Part shown: positions 1 to 11,990 of the stretch, piece after piece | How positions within the stretch are numbered: position 1 is the first letter of the stretch | How the letters are laid out: each line of letters begins with the position of its first letter | Source: Progne subis subis | Taxonomy: Eukaryota; Chordata; Aves; Passeriformes; Hirundinidae | NCBI GenBank assembly: GCA_022316685.1 | Contig: JAKJHU010000084.1 | Span: 1,249,001-1,313,000, forward strand | Length of the DNA stretch: 64,000 nucleotides | Direction: 5' to 3' | Made by a program: the position numbers and the translations under genes | Notes under the pieces: model-generated | The model's database searches: none | Seen by the model: the letters and a program-made list of their open reading frames with translations, nothing else | Told to the model about the DNA's origin: nothing

Positions 1-2230
1 TGAGGCACATGGACACTTCTGCCCCACCTTTTCCCAAAAAAATCTATTTTCTTCTGGGATTGAAGGAAACAGAGCCCACCTCTCCTTTCCCTTGGCAGCT
101 CAACGCCAGGCACCTCAGCAGGGTTAATTCCAGGCCTGGAGGGTACAAGCTCAGTACCCTGATTACATTTTGTATTTATATTGGGATCTGTACTACTTCC
201 AAGGAAATGACCAGAATATAAGAAATGTCTGCAATTGGGGCTGCAATACAAGAGCAAAGTAATTATTTCAATTTTCTGTTACAGATTTCTGTTAAAACCA
301 GCCTGGCCGAAAAAGAGAAACATTTAAATGAACACTTTTCTGTTTGTGCATATTGTGTACAAACAAGTCCTTTAAAACAAAGATCAAGGATGTTTTCTTG
401 TATTGGTAAGGTTTATTTTCCTCACAGACCAATAGTCTTTTATTTTCCCATCAAAATATTTGTGCTGGTTGAGTTTTTTGACTTGCATCTGTAAGTGGCC
501 CTCATGAGGTTCATCAAGTGCTATAATCTTTAACAATAAAAATCAATGAGTGTTATTTCTTTTTCTTACAAAGTGTTGTGGTTTTTGCATGTAATTCCTG
601 CCAAATTTAAGGAAATATTCTAGCAACACCGTTTTTCAAAGAATTCAGTCTGATTCTTATTTTCAATGCTCAGAAAGCCATCTCGCCATATAACATTACC
701 TTGACATTTGCAGTTTAAGGAATGTTAGACTTAAAAAAAAAATCAATAACAATATTATTCAATAAACGAGTGATGTTTCTGGGAAGAAAATTATAAAATT
801 CAGATTTATTTTTGAAAGCATATTGAGTAAATGGTTTTCCTCACCCCATTGTCAACCTGATACCCATGATAATAAAAAGTGAGGCTTCATAACCAGGGTC
901 TAGTGAGTCAGTCACATGTTAATATTAGGACATATAATTTTGTGGGATGATGAAGTCTTTTTTTCTGTAAAAGACTGAAAATTTTTTTCTGTCTTCCACA
1001 TAAAACTGATTTTCTCCTCCTTTTGCTGGATGCTTTCTGATGGGATCCAGCACAGCCTGAAAATGTGGGTTTATTTTTTTCTTTTTTGCATCGAGCTTGC
1101 TACATCTTGGAATTCTAGTGACGGTTATGGAAGTTTTTATGGGTTCTTGGAAGTAGAAAAGGAAAATTGGCAAAGTTAATAAGTGTGAGGTTGGTACAAT
1201 AGTGAGAAGACAAATAACAGTCCTGTGCAAATATAAGTTAAAGTTCTAGGACTGTGGTACTGTGGGAAGATAATTTTTATGAAACAATAAAGTTAAAGGC
1301 ATCAGAAAAGGGCTTCATTCCTCACACAAAAGGTTTAGATGCATAACAAAAATTGGGCAAATCTATCCTAAGTACCTTGGAAAAATAACTAGTTTTAAAG
1401 TAAATGCAAAACAAAATGAACAAAAAAGTGAGGGGAAAAAAATAAAGAAACAACATCTGTGGTATGAGCAGGGCTAAGATTTCTCCCTGCTTCCTTATTG
1501 ATTTTCAGGCTCATTTTATAAGTACATGAAACATGGGATTGCAGAAAAATCCATCCCAAGAAAAGACAAATGCCAAGTTTTTGTTGGGTGTGACACAGGC
1601 AGCAGGCTGGAATGTTAACTTTTGTCTGGGTCACCAATCAGCAGATAATGAGATTTCTAGTTGCAGTAAATCTATTATTTTCTTTATTTTTGTATTGGAA
1701 TGTGTTTGTTTTTCAGTGTCTAACATTTACCTAATGCATTGTGTCTCACAACAAAATAAATTGTTTGATTTTCCTAGCATTGAGTGTTTCATAGCATCGT
1801 GTAGCAGAGTATTCTCTGGGACACAGAGGTCATCTGGAAATACTCCCCTGGCTGTGGTTAGTTACAAATATATGGGCTGAAGTGGAGGAAAATCCTCCTT
1901 TTTTGATCACAAGACTCACCTCTTATGTCAAATGGTAAAATTGATGTTGATCATAAAGGTTAAGTAAGGAGGACTTCCACTGCCAAGTCTTGGGGTTAAA
2001 TCTTTCCTGGAGATGTGAATTGCTTATGGATTCAGTGGGAAATCATAAATACCATTATTATCATTTATGGAAGACTTGAGACTGTTCCCTACACACCTAA
2101 AGCAGAATATGGAGTGACATTGAGAAGATTGCTGTGAACTTATTTTATGCAAATGGTCGTGAGCAGAAAGGATTTGAATTTATTCCAAACTGGAAAATGT
2201 AAGATTTTTCCTGTGACTCTTGGGGATGTT
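1..2230. other. AT-rich unique sequence, no gene seen
   Basis: No repeat family or exon was recognised here. The open frames are at most about 115 codons, lie on both strands and resemble no protein I know. Short A or T runs occur (for example near 728-742), with nothing longer. It is best read as intergenic or intronic DNA. Confidence 0.6.
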
Positions 2231-2303
2231 CTGTGCAGGGCTGAGATTTGGACTCGATGATCCTTGTGGGTGCCTCCCAACCCAGCAGACTCTGTGATTT
2301 CTG
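2231..2303 (+). mobile_element. CR1 3'-end fragment (plus)
   Basis: The stretch reads like the last ~70 bp of an avian CR1: a 'ggactcgatgatccttgtgg' core, then a 'cctcccaacccagcagactctgtgatt'-like tail. It is 5' truncated, as most CR1 copies are, and diverged from the younger copies elsewhere in the window. Confidence 0.7.
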
Positions 2304-3171
2304 TATTGTTACTCCCTCACAGATTTTTCTTCTTTCATCACTAGGAACAAGCCAAAAGCTGTTGGACAATAAACAGATAAAGTGAAATATCTGTGTAGTT
2401 CCTCAAGAGCCTGGCTGAAATTATGAAATTATCCAGTGTGTAACTAAATGTGAATTTTCCCATAAAACACTCAAGTTTCCTGAGTTTGTTGTCACGAAAG
2501 TGACAGCCCCATCTATTATTTAGACCTCCACAGGCACTATCAGTGCACGAAACCCTCACATCCCCCACTGCTGGCTCATTCTAGGTTAACTAAATTCATA
2601 TTAATGATTTTTAGTAAGAACAAAGAAGCTGTTGAACAGCAGGAGAGAGAAGCTTATTTAGAGAAACCCACGGAGAAGTGGAAGGGTGAGAAACTTCAAA
2701 AGAAACTAGAGATTGAACCTAGGTTCAGCATGAACCTGCTCAAATTCTATCATCAAGGTGACACCAAGCCCTGTGCTGGTGAAAAGGGAGGGAAAAAACT
2801 GCTTTTGTCATATTCTGTATATAAACTTCAGGTAATATTGTGCATATTTAATGTGAGAATACAGAAAAAAGAAGTATTTCTGTAACAAATTTGGTGCCTC
2901 TGTTTTTGAAGGAACTTTCCCAGAGATGCTCTGGGGAGAATAAAGATTTTGATCTGTAATGAAATAGATAAAATATCTACTTATTTCTGTTTCCAAAATG
3001 ATCAAATTAACAATTTGCAAATAAACATTTGTTTTGAATTTGTGGCATCAGTGCCAATATTGAAAGGAGCAACCTCTGTATTTGTTATATATTTGTTATA
3101 TCCAGACTTTTACCAAAAGCAGTAAACTCACAGGACCTGTTGAGCATAAACCACATTTGTATAGGTTTAAA
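2304..3171. other. Unique AT-rich sequence
   Basis: No repeat or exon was recognised. An open frame of about 93 codons (2604-2885) is rich in Lys and Glu because of A-rich sequence and resembles no known family. Confidence 0.55.
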
Positions 3172-3286
3172 GCATAGAACCATGGAAGAACCTAAGTTGA
3201 AAGGAATCCTCAAGGATCAAGTCCAACCCGGGGCTCTGCACAGACACCCCAACAGTCCCACCCTGTGCCTGAGAGTGTTGTCCTAG
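3172..3286 (-). mobile_element. CR1 3'-end fragment (minus), old
   Basis: Read on the minus strand, this is a degraded CR1 3' region. On the plus strand the signature is 'catagaaccatgg', then 'ggatcaagtccaaccc', then 'acaccccaacagtcccaccc'. It may continue weakly to about 3345. Divergence suggests an old insertion. Confidence 0.7.
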
Positions 3287-3391
3287 GAATACATGGAGAT
3301 TTTTAGCTCCTTGATTTTACCAGGCCTTGACATGTCCTGCTGTAAAATCTAGGTAAGACATAACCAAAAGCTGTTTAGTGAAAAATAGCCC

Positions 3392-3394
<3 letters not shown>

Positions 3395-3424
<30 letters not shown>
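3395..3424. repeat. Poly(A), 30 nt
   Basis: Uninterrupted run of 30 A residues in unique sequence. No tail-bearing retrogene is visible immediately upstream. Confidence 0.95.
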
Positions 3425-3425
<1 letters not shown>

Positions 3426-3759
3426 CCTTTAAATATTAAATAGTTTTTACTTGAAGTTTTGGAAGTGAATTCCCCACAAGACGAGGTACTTGTGTCCTTG
3501 AACTTTTAAACTCTTTCATTCACCTTCTCCTACAGCCTTTGTCTACACTCTGTTTTTTAATATATGCAATTGTTTCTTCATTTGCATGGATTCATGCTCT
3601 ATGATAAGTGATTCCTGTACATTTGACTTTTTGTTGAGCTATATTTAAATCTAGTAGAACTTCTCTTTCTGCTGGAAAAATCACAGGAACATAAAAAGTA
3701 GCCTGCAGCCTCCACAGATTTCTCATGTTTAATTTTTTCAAGTTGCTATAGTAACTTAT

Positions 3760-3782
3760 AAAAAAAAAAAAAAAAAAAAAAA
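3760..3782. repeat. Poly(A), 23 nt
   Basis: Uninterrupted run of 23 A residues in AT-rich unique sequence. Confidence 0.95.
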
Positions 3783-4106
3783 GTTGTGGAAAAAATACCC
3801 TAGGTAAAAGAAGAAAACTTGATAGAAAACAAAATTAAATTCCAAGATAGGAGATTGAAACACATTAAAATAAAATGGATACCACCATATTTCAGCCCTA
3901 TGTAAAAGAGAGCATATAAAAATCTAAATATGGCAATCATTATTTAATCTGCAGCAATATAAGTAGAGAGCAAGAACTTAGTTTTAAATTTTCTTTGTCT
4001 GTCCCAAGGGGTTGGTTGGTGACATTTATCCTCCTGCTTATACCAAGTTCTTCACATGAACTCATGGAGTTATAGAGGAATTCAGCCATGAAAGTCGAAA
4101 AGGATT

Positions 4107-4139
4107 AAAACAACAACATCAACAACAACAACAACAAAA
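4107..4139. repeat. (CAA)n microsatellite
   Basis: Imperfect CAA trinucleotide repeat with one 'tcaa' interruption. It lies just 5' of the truncated CR1 that starts near 4160. Confidence 0.9.
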
Positions 4140-4159
4140 TCACAACCAAATCCACCTCT

Positions 4160-4320
4160 AAGAGAAGCTGTGGCTGCCCCTGGATCCCTGGAAGTGTCCA
4201 AGGCCAGGCTGGACAGGGCTTGGAGCAGCTGGGGTAGTGGAAGTTGTCCCTGCCCATGGCAGGGGGTGGCACTGGATGGGCTTTAAGTTCCCTTCCAACC
4301 CAACCCAGTCTGAGATTGCA
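4160..4320 (+). mobile_element. CR1 3' end, type A (plus)
   Basis: Starts abruptly at 'agagaagctgtggctgcccc' and runs through the type-A block, with 'tccaaggccaggctggacag', 'tggcagggggtggcactgg' and 'cccttccaacccaacccagt'. This is the standard 5'-truncated form, close to the copies at 15.0 and 31.8 kb. Confidence 0.93.
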
Positions 4321-5069
4321 TGAGAATCAACAGAAAAACTCTTTAACAAATGGGACCTCCCAAAATTCAGGATAATTTCACAACAAACAAATGTGCCTTA
4401 ATCTCTGCTCAAATTATCTATGTCCATAAAGGAACATGTTCCCAGCTCTTGGAAGGCTGATGATAATCCGCTTAAAGCAGAGGAATTAGCATCTCTTTAT
4501 AAATACAAAACCACAAAAATTCTGTCTGCGCTTCCACCTCCTTGTAATATAATCCCTTGCAATAAATGATACGCAAAGAATGTTCTATTTCTTTGAAGAC
4601 GAAGTTCAGTTGACTTAGTAGAAATCCACAATCTACAAAGAGAAAGCACATCAAATATTCTCTGCATCCATTAATAGCTGATTAAACAGTGATGCTGAAA
4701 TATTGAATCAAATTGTTTCCCCTATAAAAACTTTGAAGAGGCTTCTTGAAGAGTCTATATGTGACTATATATAGTCATCCTATATGGAAATCTGTGTGAA
4801 ACATTCACAAAGAGGAACTGAAGGGATAAATGAAGGCTCAGAGATGCCCCGTGGGTGACCTTTTGGTGGACTTAAAACTGCATGTTCCTTGTCATTTTAC
4901 AGGCCCCTGTTACCAAGTCTCTCGGCCCATCTTCAAATATTATGGTCCTTTTTAGTTTACCTCTTTCTCTGATAAACTAGTCAAAAATGTTTTTGCTCAT
5001 TTCATGGTATTAATCATGTTTAAGGTGCACTGACTTATTATGGTGAGGCTTGTAAAGATGAAAGAATAA
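4321..5069. other. Unique AT-rich sequence
   Basis: No repeat family, exon or RNA gene was recognised in this interval. Confidence 0.55.
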
Positions 5070-5563
5070 TCTGGGGTCAGTTTTGAGGCCCTCAGGATGC
5101 GACAGACACTGAGGGGCTGGAGCATGTCCATGGAAGGGAACGGAGCTGGGCAAGGCTCTGGAGCACCAGGAGAGGCTGAGGGAGCTGGGAAAGGGGCTCA
5201 GCCTGGAGAAAAGGAGGCTCAGGGGGGACCTTTTGGTTCTGCACAACTCCCTGACAGGAGGGGACAGCCGGAGGGGTCGGGCTCTGCTCCCAGGGAACAG
5301 GGACAGGAGGAGAAGGAATGGCCTCAAGCTGTGCCAGGGGAGGCTCAGATTGGATATTAGCACAAATTTCTTCACTGAAAGAGTGATCAGACATTGGCAC
5401 AGCTGCCCAGGAAGGTGTGGAAGTCCTCATCCCTGGAGGGATTTAAAGCCATGTCAGTGTGGCAGCTGGGGACATGGGTCAGTGGTGGCCTCGGCAGTGC
5501 CAGGGGATGGCTGGACTCGATGACCTCAGAGGGCTTTTCTAACTTGAACAATTCTTGGATTGT
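5070..5563 (+). mobile_element. CR1 3' half, type B (plus)
   Basis: About 490 bp of CR1. Markers in order are 'gaggggctggagcatgtcc', 'ggagctgggaaaggggctca', 'aaaaggaggctcagggggga', 'ccctgacaggaggggacagc' and 'gatgacctcagagggc', ending at an 'acaattcttggattg'-like tail. The frames of up to 121 codons on both strands are accidental frames in this GC-rich repeat. It is related to the copies at 19.9 kb, 44.1 kb and 52.7 kb (the last two on the minus strand). Confidence 0.95.
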
Positions 5564-7998
5564 GTTTTGGAGCAATGAGGAAATATTAACTTAGAAAAAG
5601 ACTGAGGAATATTTTGAGAGAGATAAGGAAGATGTGCTGACATGGCTCTGGCTGGGGGAAAGGATCCTGTGCTGTTTAAGATGAAAGCTGAAGAAAGCAG
5701 ACATTTTCTGAGGAGAAACTGAACTTGGAGATGAGGGAGAATAGTTGCACATTAAACTCACTAATCAGAGACCAGCCAGGAGAAATTAGCATGACACAGA
5801 AAATCAGATTTTAACATTAAATTAATGTTGATTAAAATGTGAGAAACTGATTGCAATGGAAATAGAAACCCCTTCTTCATCCATGGGGCATAAGCACTGC
5901 AAAAATTAATTATTAAAACAAGTTCAGCTACTGAAGTATTTAATATTCCATAAATGAGCTCCTGGCTCCGAGTGAAAGAGTGGCTTCCTTTATCAGTTCA
6001 TGGCATGCTTTGCTTGTGGAATCACTAAGAACAATATTGATGGCATTGAGGAATGTGCAACTGGGCTCTTTTCACCATGCTGAACCTATTTACTCCTGAC
6101 AAACTGGAACACAGAGCTCCAGGATAAATGCAAACTATCAAACACTGGATTTTTACTCCCAGTAGGGGAAATGTGGACAGTCTATTTAAATAGTGCAGCT
6201 ACTACACTACAGCTAATTTATTAATCATAATTGAGGTGCAATATGCTGCATTATTTAAGGCTTTCCTACAGTTCCACTTGCACAGTTATTTCAGGGAGAT
6301 TCATAACTGTTGGCGTGTGAAGCAGTCATTATTCTAATTAGAAGGGAAAATACTGATGGCTCAGTTCATCCTCCAACAAATCAATATTTAATTAACAATA
6401 TGTCACCACCCAAATGTCTGGAATTAAATTTTGTGTGGGTAAGGCGACAATACTGTTCTTTACCCACACTGTCCACATTAAAATACTTGGGCAGATAAGT
6501 GAAAATATGCAAAATGCTGTCACAAAGCACGGGTCTATTTCAACCTAGCCTCAGTGTAATAATACATTTGGATTCCCTTTTAATCTAAATTTCTCCCTTA
6601 ACTTAGATCCTCCCGAGATGTATGAAACACCAAAAGTCCTCCAAAATATTGGTGTGCAAAGAGCTCTGGCTGTGAGTCAGGTACATTCAGTACCTGGGCT
6701 CTGTGAAACTTGGAGGAGGGCTAAACTTCCCTTCCATCACTATTCTCCTACTTCCAACAGCTGGTACCTAAATGTCACCATATTATTATGTATATGAATA
6801 TTTAGTGCAGGGGATAGCAGTGTTACTAAGGGAACTTTGGAAAATCTTCTGCAAATGCCTCATCTCTATTGAAATAGTTTGCCAAAGTTTTACTGGACAA
6901 AATACAGTGTTAAAAATTGAAGTGAGGCAATATTTAGCTCTTGAATAATCCTTAGTAATCTTGGATAACCCAACAATATTCCTCTGGTTTTCTTAAATTT
7001 CATGTTTGTGGTAATGAAGGATAATATTAGGAATATTTCTTTTTTAGGAATGTGGTTCTGCAATGTAGGACAAGCAAAAGGATATAGGAGGTGAGAGAGA
7101 AAACAGGATTGAAAAGACACACAGCTGGTCAAAACAATATTCTTAACATAGAAAATACCTTAACATTTTTATGTTAAGAATGTCCAGGATATTATTGAAT
7201 ATTACCAAATATTCAAAATACTAATTTTACAGAAGCCCACTTACTGAGGACAAACTACAAGCAGCATTTTCTTGAGCATAATTTCAGGTTAAATTAATTT
7301 TGTAATTAAAGATAAATTTGGTTTGTTTTTTTTTCAAAGCTAATAGCTACTCATATTAATTTAGAGACCATGGATTTGTTGCTCATTTATGGTTTCTTAT
7401 ATTTAGTTATCCTCGAAGAGAATACGGTACATTCAGAGTCTTTCCTAATCTTGATTGAATTGTCACAGCTTGGTTTTAACCCTTTTGAAATATTGAACTT
7501 GTAAGCTCAGGAGACTTTTAACTTTGCAGGTGGTAGCACGTTAAGCCTCCTCTCATGCTTCAGCTTTTCCCTGGTACATGACCAGCAGGCAGGATATAAT
7601 CACTGTAATTCCTTCAAAGACAGGGAAGAAGATCAAACAGGGCCTTTTCCTGCAGCAACTCAGCAAATCCCAGGTGTGAATGTTGGAGCTTTCCCAAGGC
7701 CGTGGCCATGTGTGCGCCAGGGTCAAACCAGTGCCAAGGCAGAGCTCTGGAGCAGGGATTACCCTCCAAAACCAGGGAAGGGACAACTTTATTGCAACAG
7801 AGCTTCTCCTTCCTTACTACAAGGAAATTAGATTTATTCTTTAGGAATATATATTAATATCTGTAGGAAAATATTACACCAGTTGTTGTCCTGAGAAATA
7901 AAGCCATTTAGGGCTCATTATTGCATAGAACTGCTCTGCCTATGCTTCCAGTTCTGAACCAGTTCCAGTTGCTCTAAAATTCTAGGATTTTCCAGTCT
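5564..7998. other. Unique AT-rich sequence
   Basis: No repeat longer than a few dozen bases and no exon were recognised. It includes homeodomain-like TTAAT/ATTA-rich stretches (for example about 6185-6300), common in AT-rich DNA and not evidence of function on their own. Confidence 0.55.
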
Positions 7999-8100
7999 GA
8001 ACTGAGGTGGGAAAAGACCTCCAAGATCACCAAGTCCAACCTTGAATGAAAACAACCACACTCACTACAGCATGCCCATGTTATAATAATCTCTTTGTAG
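7999..8100 (-). mobile_element. CR1 3' fragment (minus), old
   Basis: The plus strand shows a degraded reverse CR1 end: 'gaggtgggaaaagacctcca', then 'agatcaccaagtccaacc'. The right-hand limit is uncertain. Confidence 0.65.
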
Positions 8101-11100
8101 GATGGACATAGAGAAACCTATTCCACAGATATTTCTAGACTGTCTTACCAAGTTTTGCAAATTGCCTTCTTTGAAATTTTTAAGCCGTTTAAATCAGATT
8201 AAAAATTATTTTCTCAGCTTTCTTCACTTGTAACTCCATAAGTCATGCTCAGATTGAGGTTTCACGTGCAAATAAAACCCCATGACCCTGTGGAATCCCC
8301 ATGTTCATGTGAAAACCATTCCCATGCCCACCATGCCCACCATACATCTGTCCATTTTCAGATAATTTCTATATTTTGATGCATTTCCAACTCTTCTTTT
8401 GACCCTAGAATACAGAAACTGGAAAGACATCCATTGCTCTGGGACCAGGTAACCTCCAACTTGTCTGTTCCACAATCTGGATGTGAAACTTCTCATGCAG
8501 GAGGTATTTGTGCCCCTCTGTTGGACAGCTTCTGTTCATGGTTCTTTTTCCTACACCTTTTAGCATGGTATTCAGGACTGCAGTCAGAAAGTCTGAAAAA
8601 AGTGCAGAAATCAGAGAAACAAGTCCACATTTCAATCCATTATGTGAGAGAAATAACCTGTAAGAAGTTATTTTATCATTTTATTTACAACACACTGCTT
8701 GCAAAAGAGAGAAGAGACTTTAAATTTCGAGACACAAGGCAGGATAAGAATCAGGTTCCAAACATGCTAACTGTTATCCCACAGACTGACTGGAAACTCC
8801 ATCTGATTACAGTTCCATTTTGCTCTACTAATTAATACATAAAAGTCACTTACTTATCTTTTCACCTTGGAGACAAAAGAGTGAAGCAACAAAATCAGGT
8901 CTTACATATGTAGGAAAGAAATAGGGAAGAAAAAAAAAAAAAAAAAAAAAGCTCCACAACCTGATCTGCTCATGTTTCAGGGGAGAAAAATATGATCAAA
9001 ATCAGGAATTGCTCTCTATATTCCAGACCTGCAAAATCAACTGCATATGGCAGTTTCCATTTCTGTTCTCAAGGTGGAAGTTGTTACCACATCTTTCTGG
9101 GTGAAACTCAAGATATAAAGTAAAAAATGCACTGTAATTTAAGGATTTTAAGAATACTGTGCATTACTTAGACAAAGATATGCTTTGTATTCCTACTTTT
9201 CTCACACATTGTCCACATGACACCATACCCCAAACTTCCATTGGCCTCAGTTAACACATTAAGTATATAAGATATTTGGATGTGACCATGGCATAGTCTT
9301 ACATCACAAAAATAAAGGTCCTTTTTGATATCTACCTCCCTAAACCCAAAGAGAACAAAGCAAACACTGTCTGCAAATAATTTACATTTCTTTAGGTAAC
9401 ATATGCCTTAATATCATTAGAAACTGTTCAAAGGGAGAAAATATTTAAGTGGGAATCTTGATAGATTTGTGGCGTATCCTTGGGGTGAATTCCATCCTGC
9501 TTGGCCTACTGAAGATGTTGATTCTGCTGCCTGAAATGCAACTTCTGCCTGACCCCAGAGACTGGACTGAGACAAAGGTCTGATTGACCCCTGGTATGGG
9601 TGGGTAGCAGTAACAATTCACCTTTTTCAAAATTTTTCCAAATACCCTTTTTTCTGAGCTAAGGATACACAATGAAGGTGCCTCTAAAGACCTAAAGGAC
9701 CGTGCCTTGGCTCTGGAACCAAAGCAGAAATGCTGACCTGGAAAGGGAGACCTTCCTTGGGCAGGAAGGTTTTGTTATTAATTCCCTTGCAGCTGTGCTG
9801 ACCCAGTGATGAAAATCCAGCCTGCTACAGTTAAGCACGTGGGACCGCTGAATAGAAGTGATATCACTTTCAGTTCCCTGTTTATTCATGCACATGCAGT
9901 GTGGGATGGTGATGGATCTCCACCACCACACAGGAATTTCTTACAGATTCCTTCCTCAGCAGTGGAGCTGAACTCCTGTGAAGTCCTGCTGCCTGAAGCT
10001 GGGAGCCAGGCTTTTCTCCATGCAGGATTTTTATCAGTGAACCTGATATTCACTCTCTAGCCTTTAGGAAAAAAGAGAACTGTGCTGTTGCCACTTAGAG
10101 GAATTTTATTGCAAGTGGAATGATTAAAGCCTCTGCTTTTGGGAGTGTGGGACAAGTCTTTACTCTTCCTGCACCAATTACTCTGCGATTTGTCCAGCTA
10201 TTGTTCCAGTTGTCTGTGGAATAGGACTCCACTCTATGGATTGGATTACAGGGAATGCTTGTGTTTGTGAGCTCTTAATTAAAAAGACAGCTCAGTCTAA
10301 TTTACACATAAGTCTAAGCTATAAAACTCAGCTCTAGATTTCAACTCCTTCTTTCCCTTTAAAGAAACAAAAGCATTTATTAGGATTCAAGCTTTGGATT
10401 GCCCAGTTACAATAGGGAAGGGTGAACTGTGAAATTCAATCCGACTTCATCCCACAGAAACCTTTCCCTGGCAAACATGATTTTGTTTTGGAAGAGGCAC
10501 TACAGATCTTGTATAAACAACCCTCATCTCCCCCTGTTATTTAGATACTGTATTAAGAAATCCAGTCTTAATCATGGAATCACACAATGTTTCCTCCTCA
10601 TGGAATAAGCCACACTTCATCATTTGTGATTTCAAGGGGTTATACCCTCCACATACTGAGAATTAAATAATACAGTCATAGTGAAAATATTCTTTGTTTA
10701 CACAGATAATTGCCATAGATGGCTCAGATAAGATCTTTGTTATCAGATAATTAATACCCAGAGCTTAGGTGAATAACAAATATTCAATTTATGTGGAAAA
10801 TAACCATCTGAGAATGCTGAAGAGAAAGAAAATGTTAAACTGAATGCTAAATACCATGAGCATTAAATAAGATGTGTATGGAAAAATATTTGGATATTTG
10901 GGTTTTCAGCTTTGAAGTTTTTATGACTTTTTAAAATATATTTTTATATAACTATCTCTCAGCTTATCAATATATAACTGTATTCCATTAATGTTCCATG
11001 TATTCAGTATCATCCCTGAAATATGTCTATAAAATCACTGAAAATTCTAAACATGATTTCTGTATTAAATCAGACAGCTTTTCTTCTTATCCTGCTGTTT

Positions 11101-11385
11101 CTTTTTGCTCCAAGGATATTTCTTGACTGCTGTTGATCAATCCAGATTTATTTGAGTGAATGTCTTGCATTATTTAATATATTCTGTATTGCTCTGCTCT
11201 GTTAGCTGGTATTGAACAACAGCTTTTAAAACTTTTTTCCTCCTCATTATTTTGGCATTTGTAGAAACTTTACAAAACAAATGTGAAGTTCTGTATACCT
11301 GTCTCATGTCAGAAAATTATTCCAGGCTGTTGCAGGCAGCCTTTCTTCTTCTGATAAATGGAAAGCTCTACAAGCTTTAAGAAAT
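8101..11385. other. Unique AT-rich sequence
   Basis: No gene was recognised. The longest frame (8434-8835 plus, 133 codons) has a similar-length overlapping frame on the other strand and no recognisable domain, so I treat it as chance. Confidence 0.55.
8930..8950. repeat. Poly(A), 21 nt
   Basis: Uninterrupted run of 21 A residues following a purine-rich stretch. Confidence 0.95.
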
Positions 11386-11425
11386 ATATATCTAGATCTA
11401 GATCTAGGTCTAGATCTAGATATAT
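11386..11425. repeat. Palindromic (TCTAGA)n microsatellite
   Basis: Self-complementary hexamer repeat. The left arm (11386-11402) and right arm (11409-11425) are perfect 17-bp inverted repeats of the form 'atatatctagatctaga'. The 6-nt centre 'tctagg' is itself one change from palindromic. It can form a hairpin or cruciform. Confidence 0.93.
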
Positions 11426-11816
11426 CCTAAGGCAAATAAAAATAGGATCTTTTCAAAGGGGAGTTCAGAAGATGACTGAATTAATTTTTGAAAATTTTTT
11501 TCGTTATTAACCTTTCCACCACTTCCTATCTTCCTCCCCCATATATACATGATAAAACTACATTTCCAACATGATCAGGAGAGACCCCACCAATTAATTT
11601 TCTGTTAGGACATACAGCTATATCATTTCTCCACTTCCATAATGATTTCAAGAGTTAACACTCTGATCTCCACAGCCAATATGCTCTGCATGAAAAAGAA
11701 AGTGGCAGTGGTCGAAACCACTGAAAAGTGAGTAAATGAGAAAACAATCTGATCTGCCTCTTAATTTGACCTGGTTTATCCACAGCTGGGAGCAATCATA
11801 CATGCATGTCCTCCAT
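11426..11816. other. Unique sequence
   Basis: No feature was recognised between the palindromic microsatellite and the next CR1. Confidence 0.5.
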
Positions 11817-11990
11817 CACAGAATCATGGAATCGTTTGTGTTGGAAAGGACCTTAAAGCCCATCCAGTGCCACCCCTTTGTCATCGGCAGGGACACCTTC
11901 CACTAGCCCAGGTTGCTCCAAGTCCCATCCAGCCTGGCCTTGGACACTGCCAGGGATCCAGGGGCAGCCGCAGCTTCTCTGGGCTGGGCT
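11817..11990 (-). mobile_element. CR1 3' end, type A (minus)
   Basis: Reverse-oriented type-A end. On the plus strand it shows 'cacagaatcatggaatcg', 'aaggaccttaaagcccatc', 'cagcctggccttggacac' and 'ggggcagccgcagcttctct'. It is 5' truncated at the point matching 'cagagaagctg' in the plus copies. Confidence 0.93.

Larger units (their letters stand above)
3287..4106. other. AT-rich unique sequence with poly(A) tracts
   Basis: No gene was seen. It contains two long A homopolymers, annotated separately. Neither follows a recognisable processed gene copy or SINE body. Confidence 0.55.

Noticed and set aside
8434..8835. 133-codon plus frame
   Set aside because: Opposite strand is also partly open, no domain is recognised, and there is no codon or splice evidence.
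10570..10610. CR1-tail-like words ('aatcatggaatcacacaatg')
   Set aside because: Too short, and no CR1 body follows on either side.
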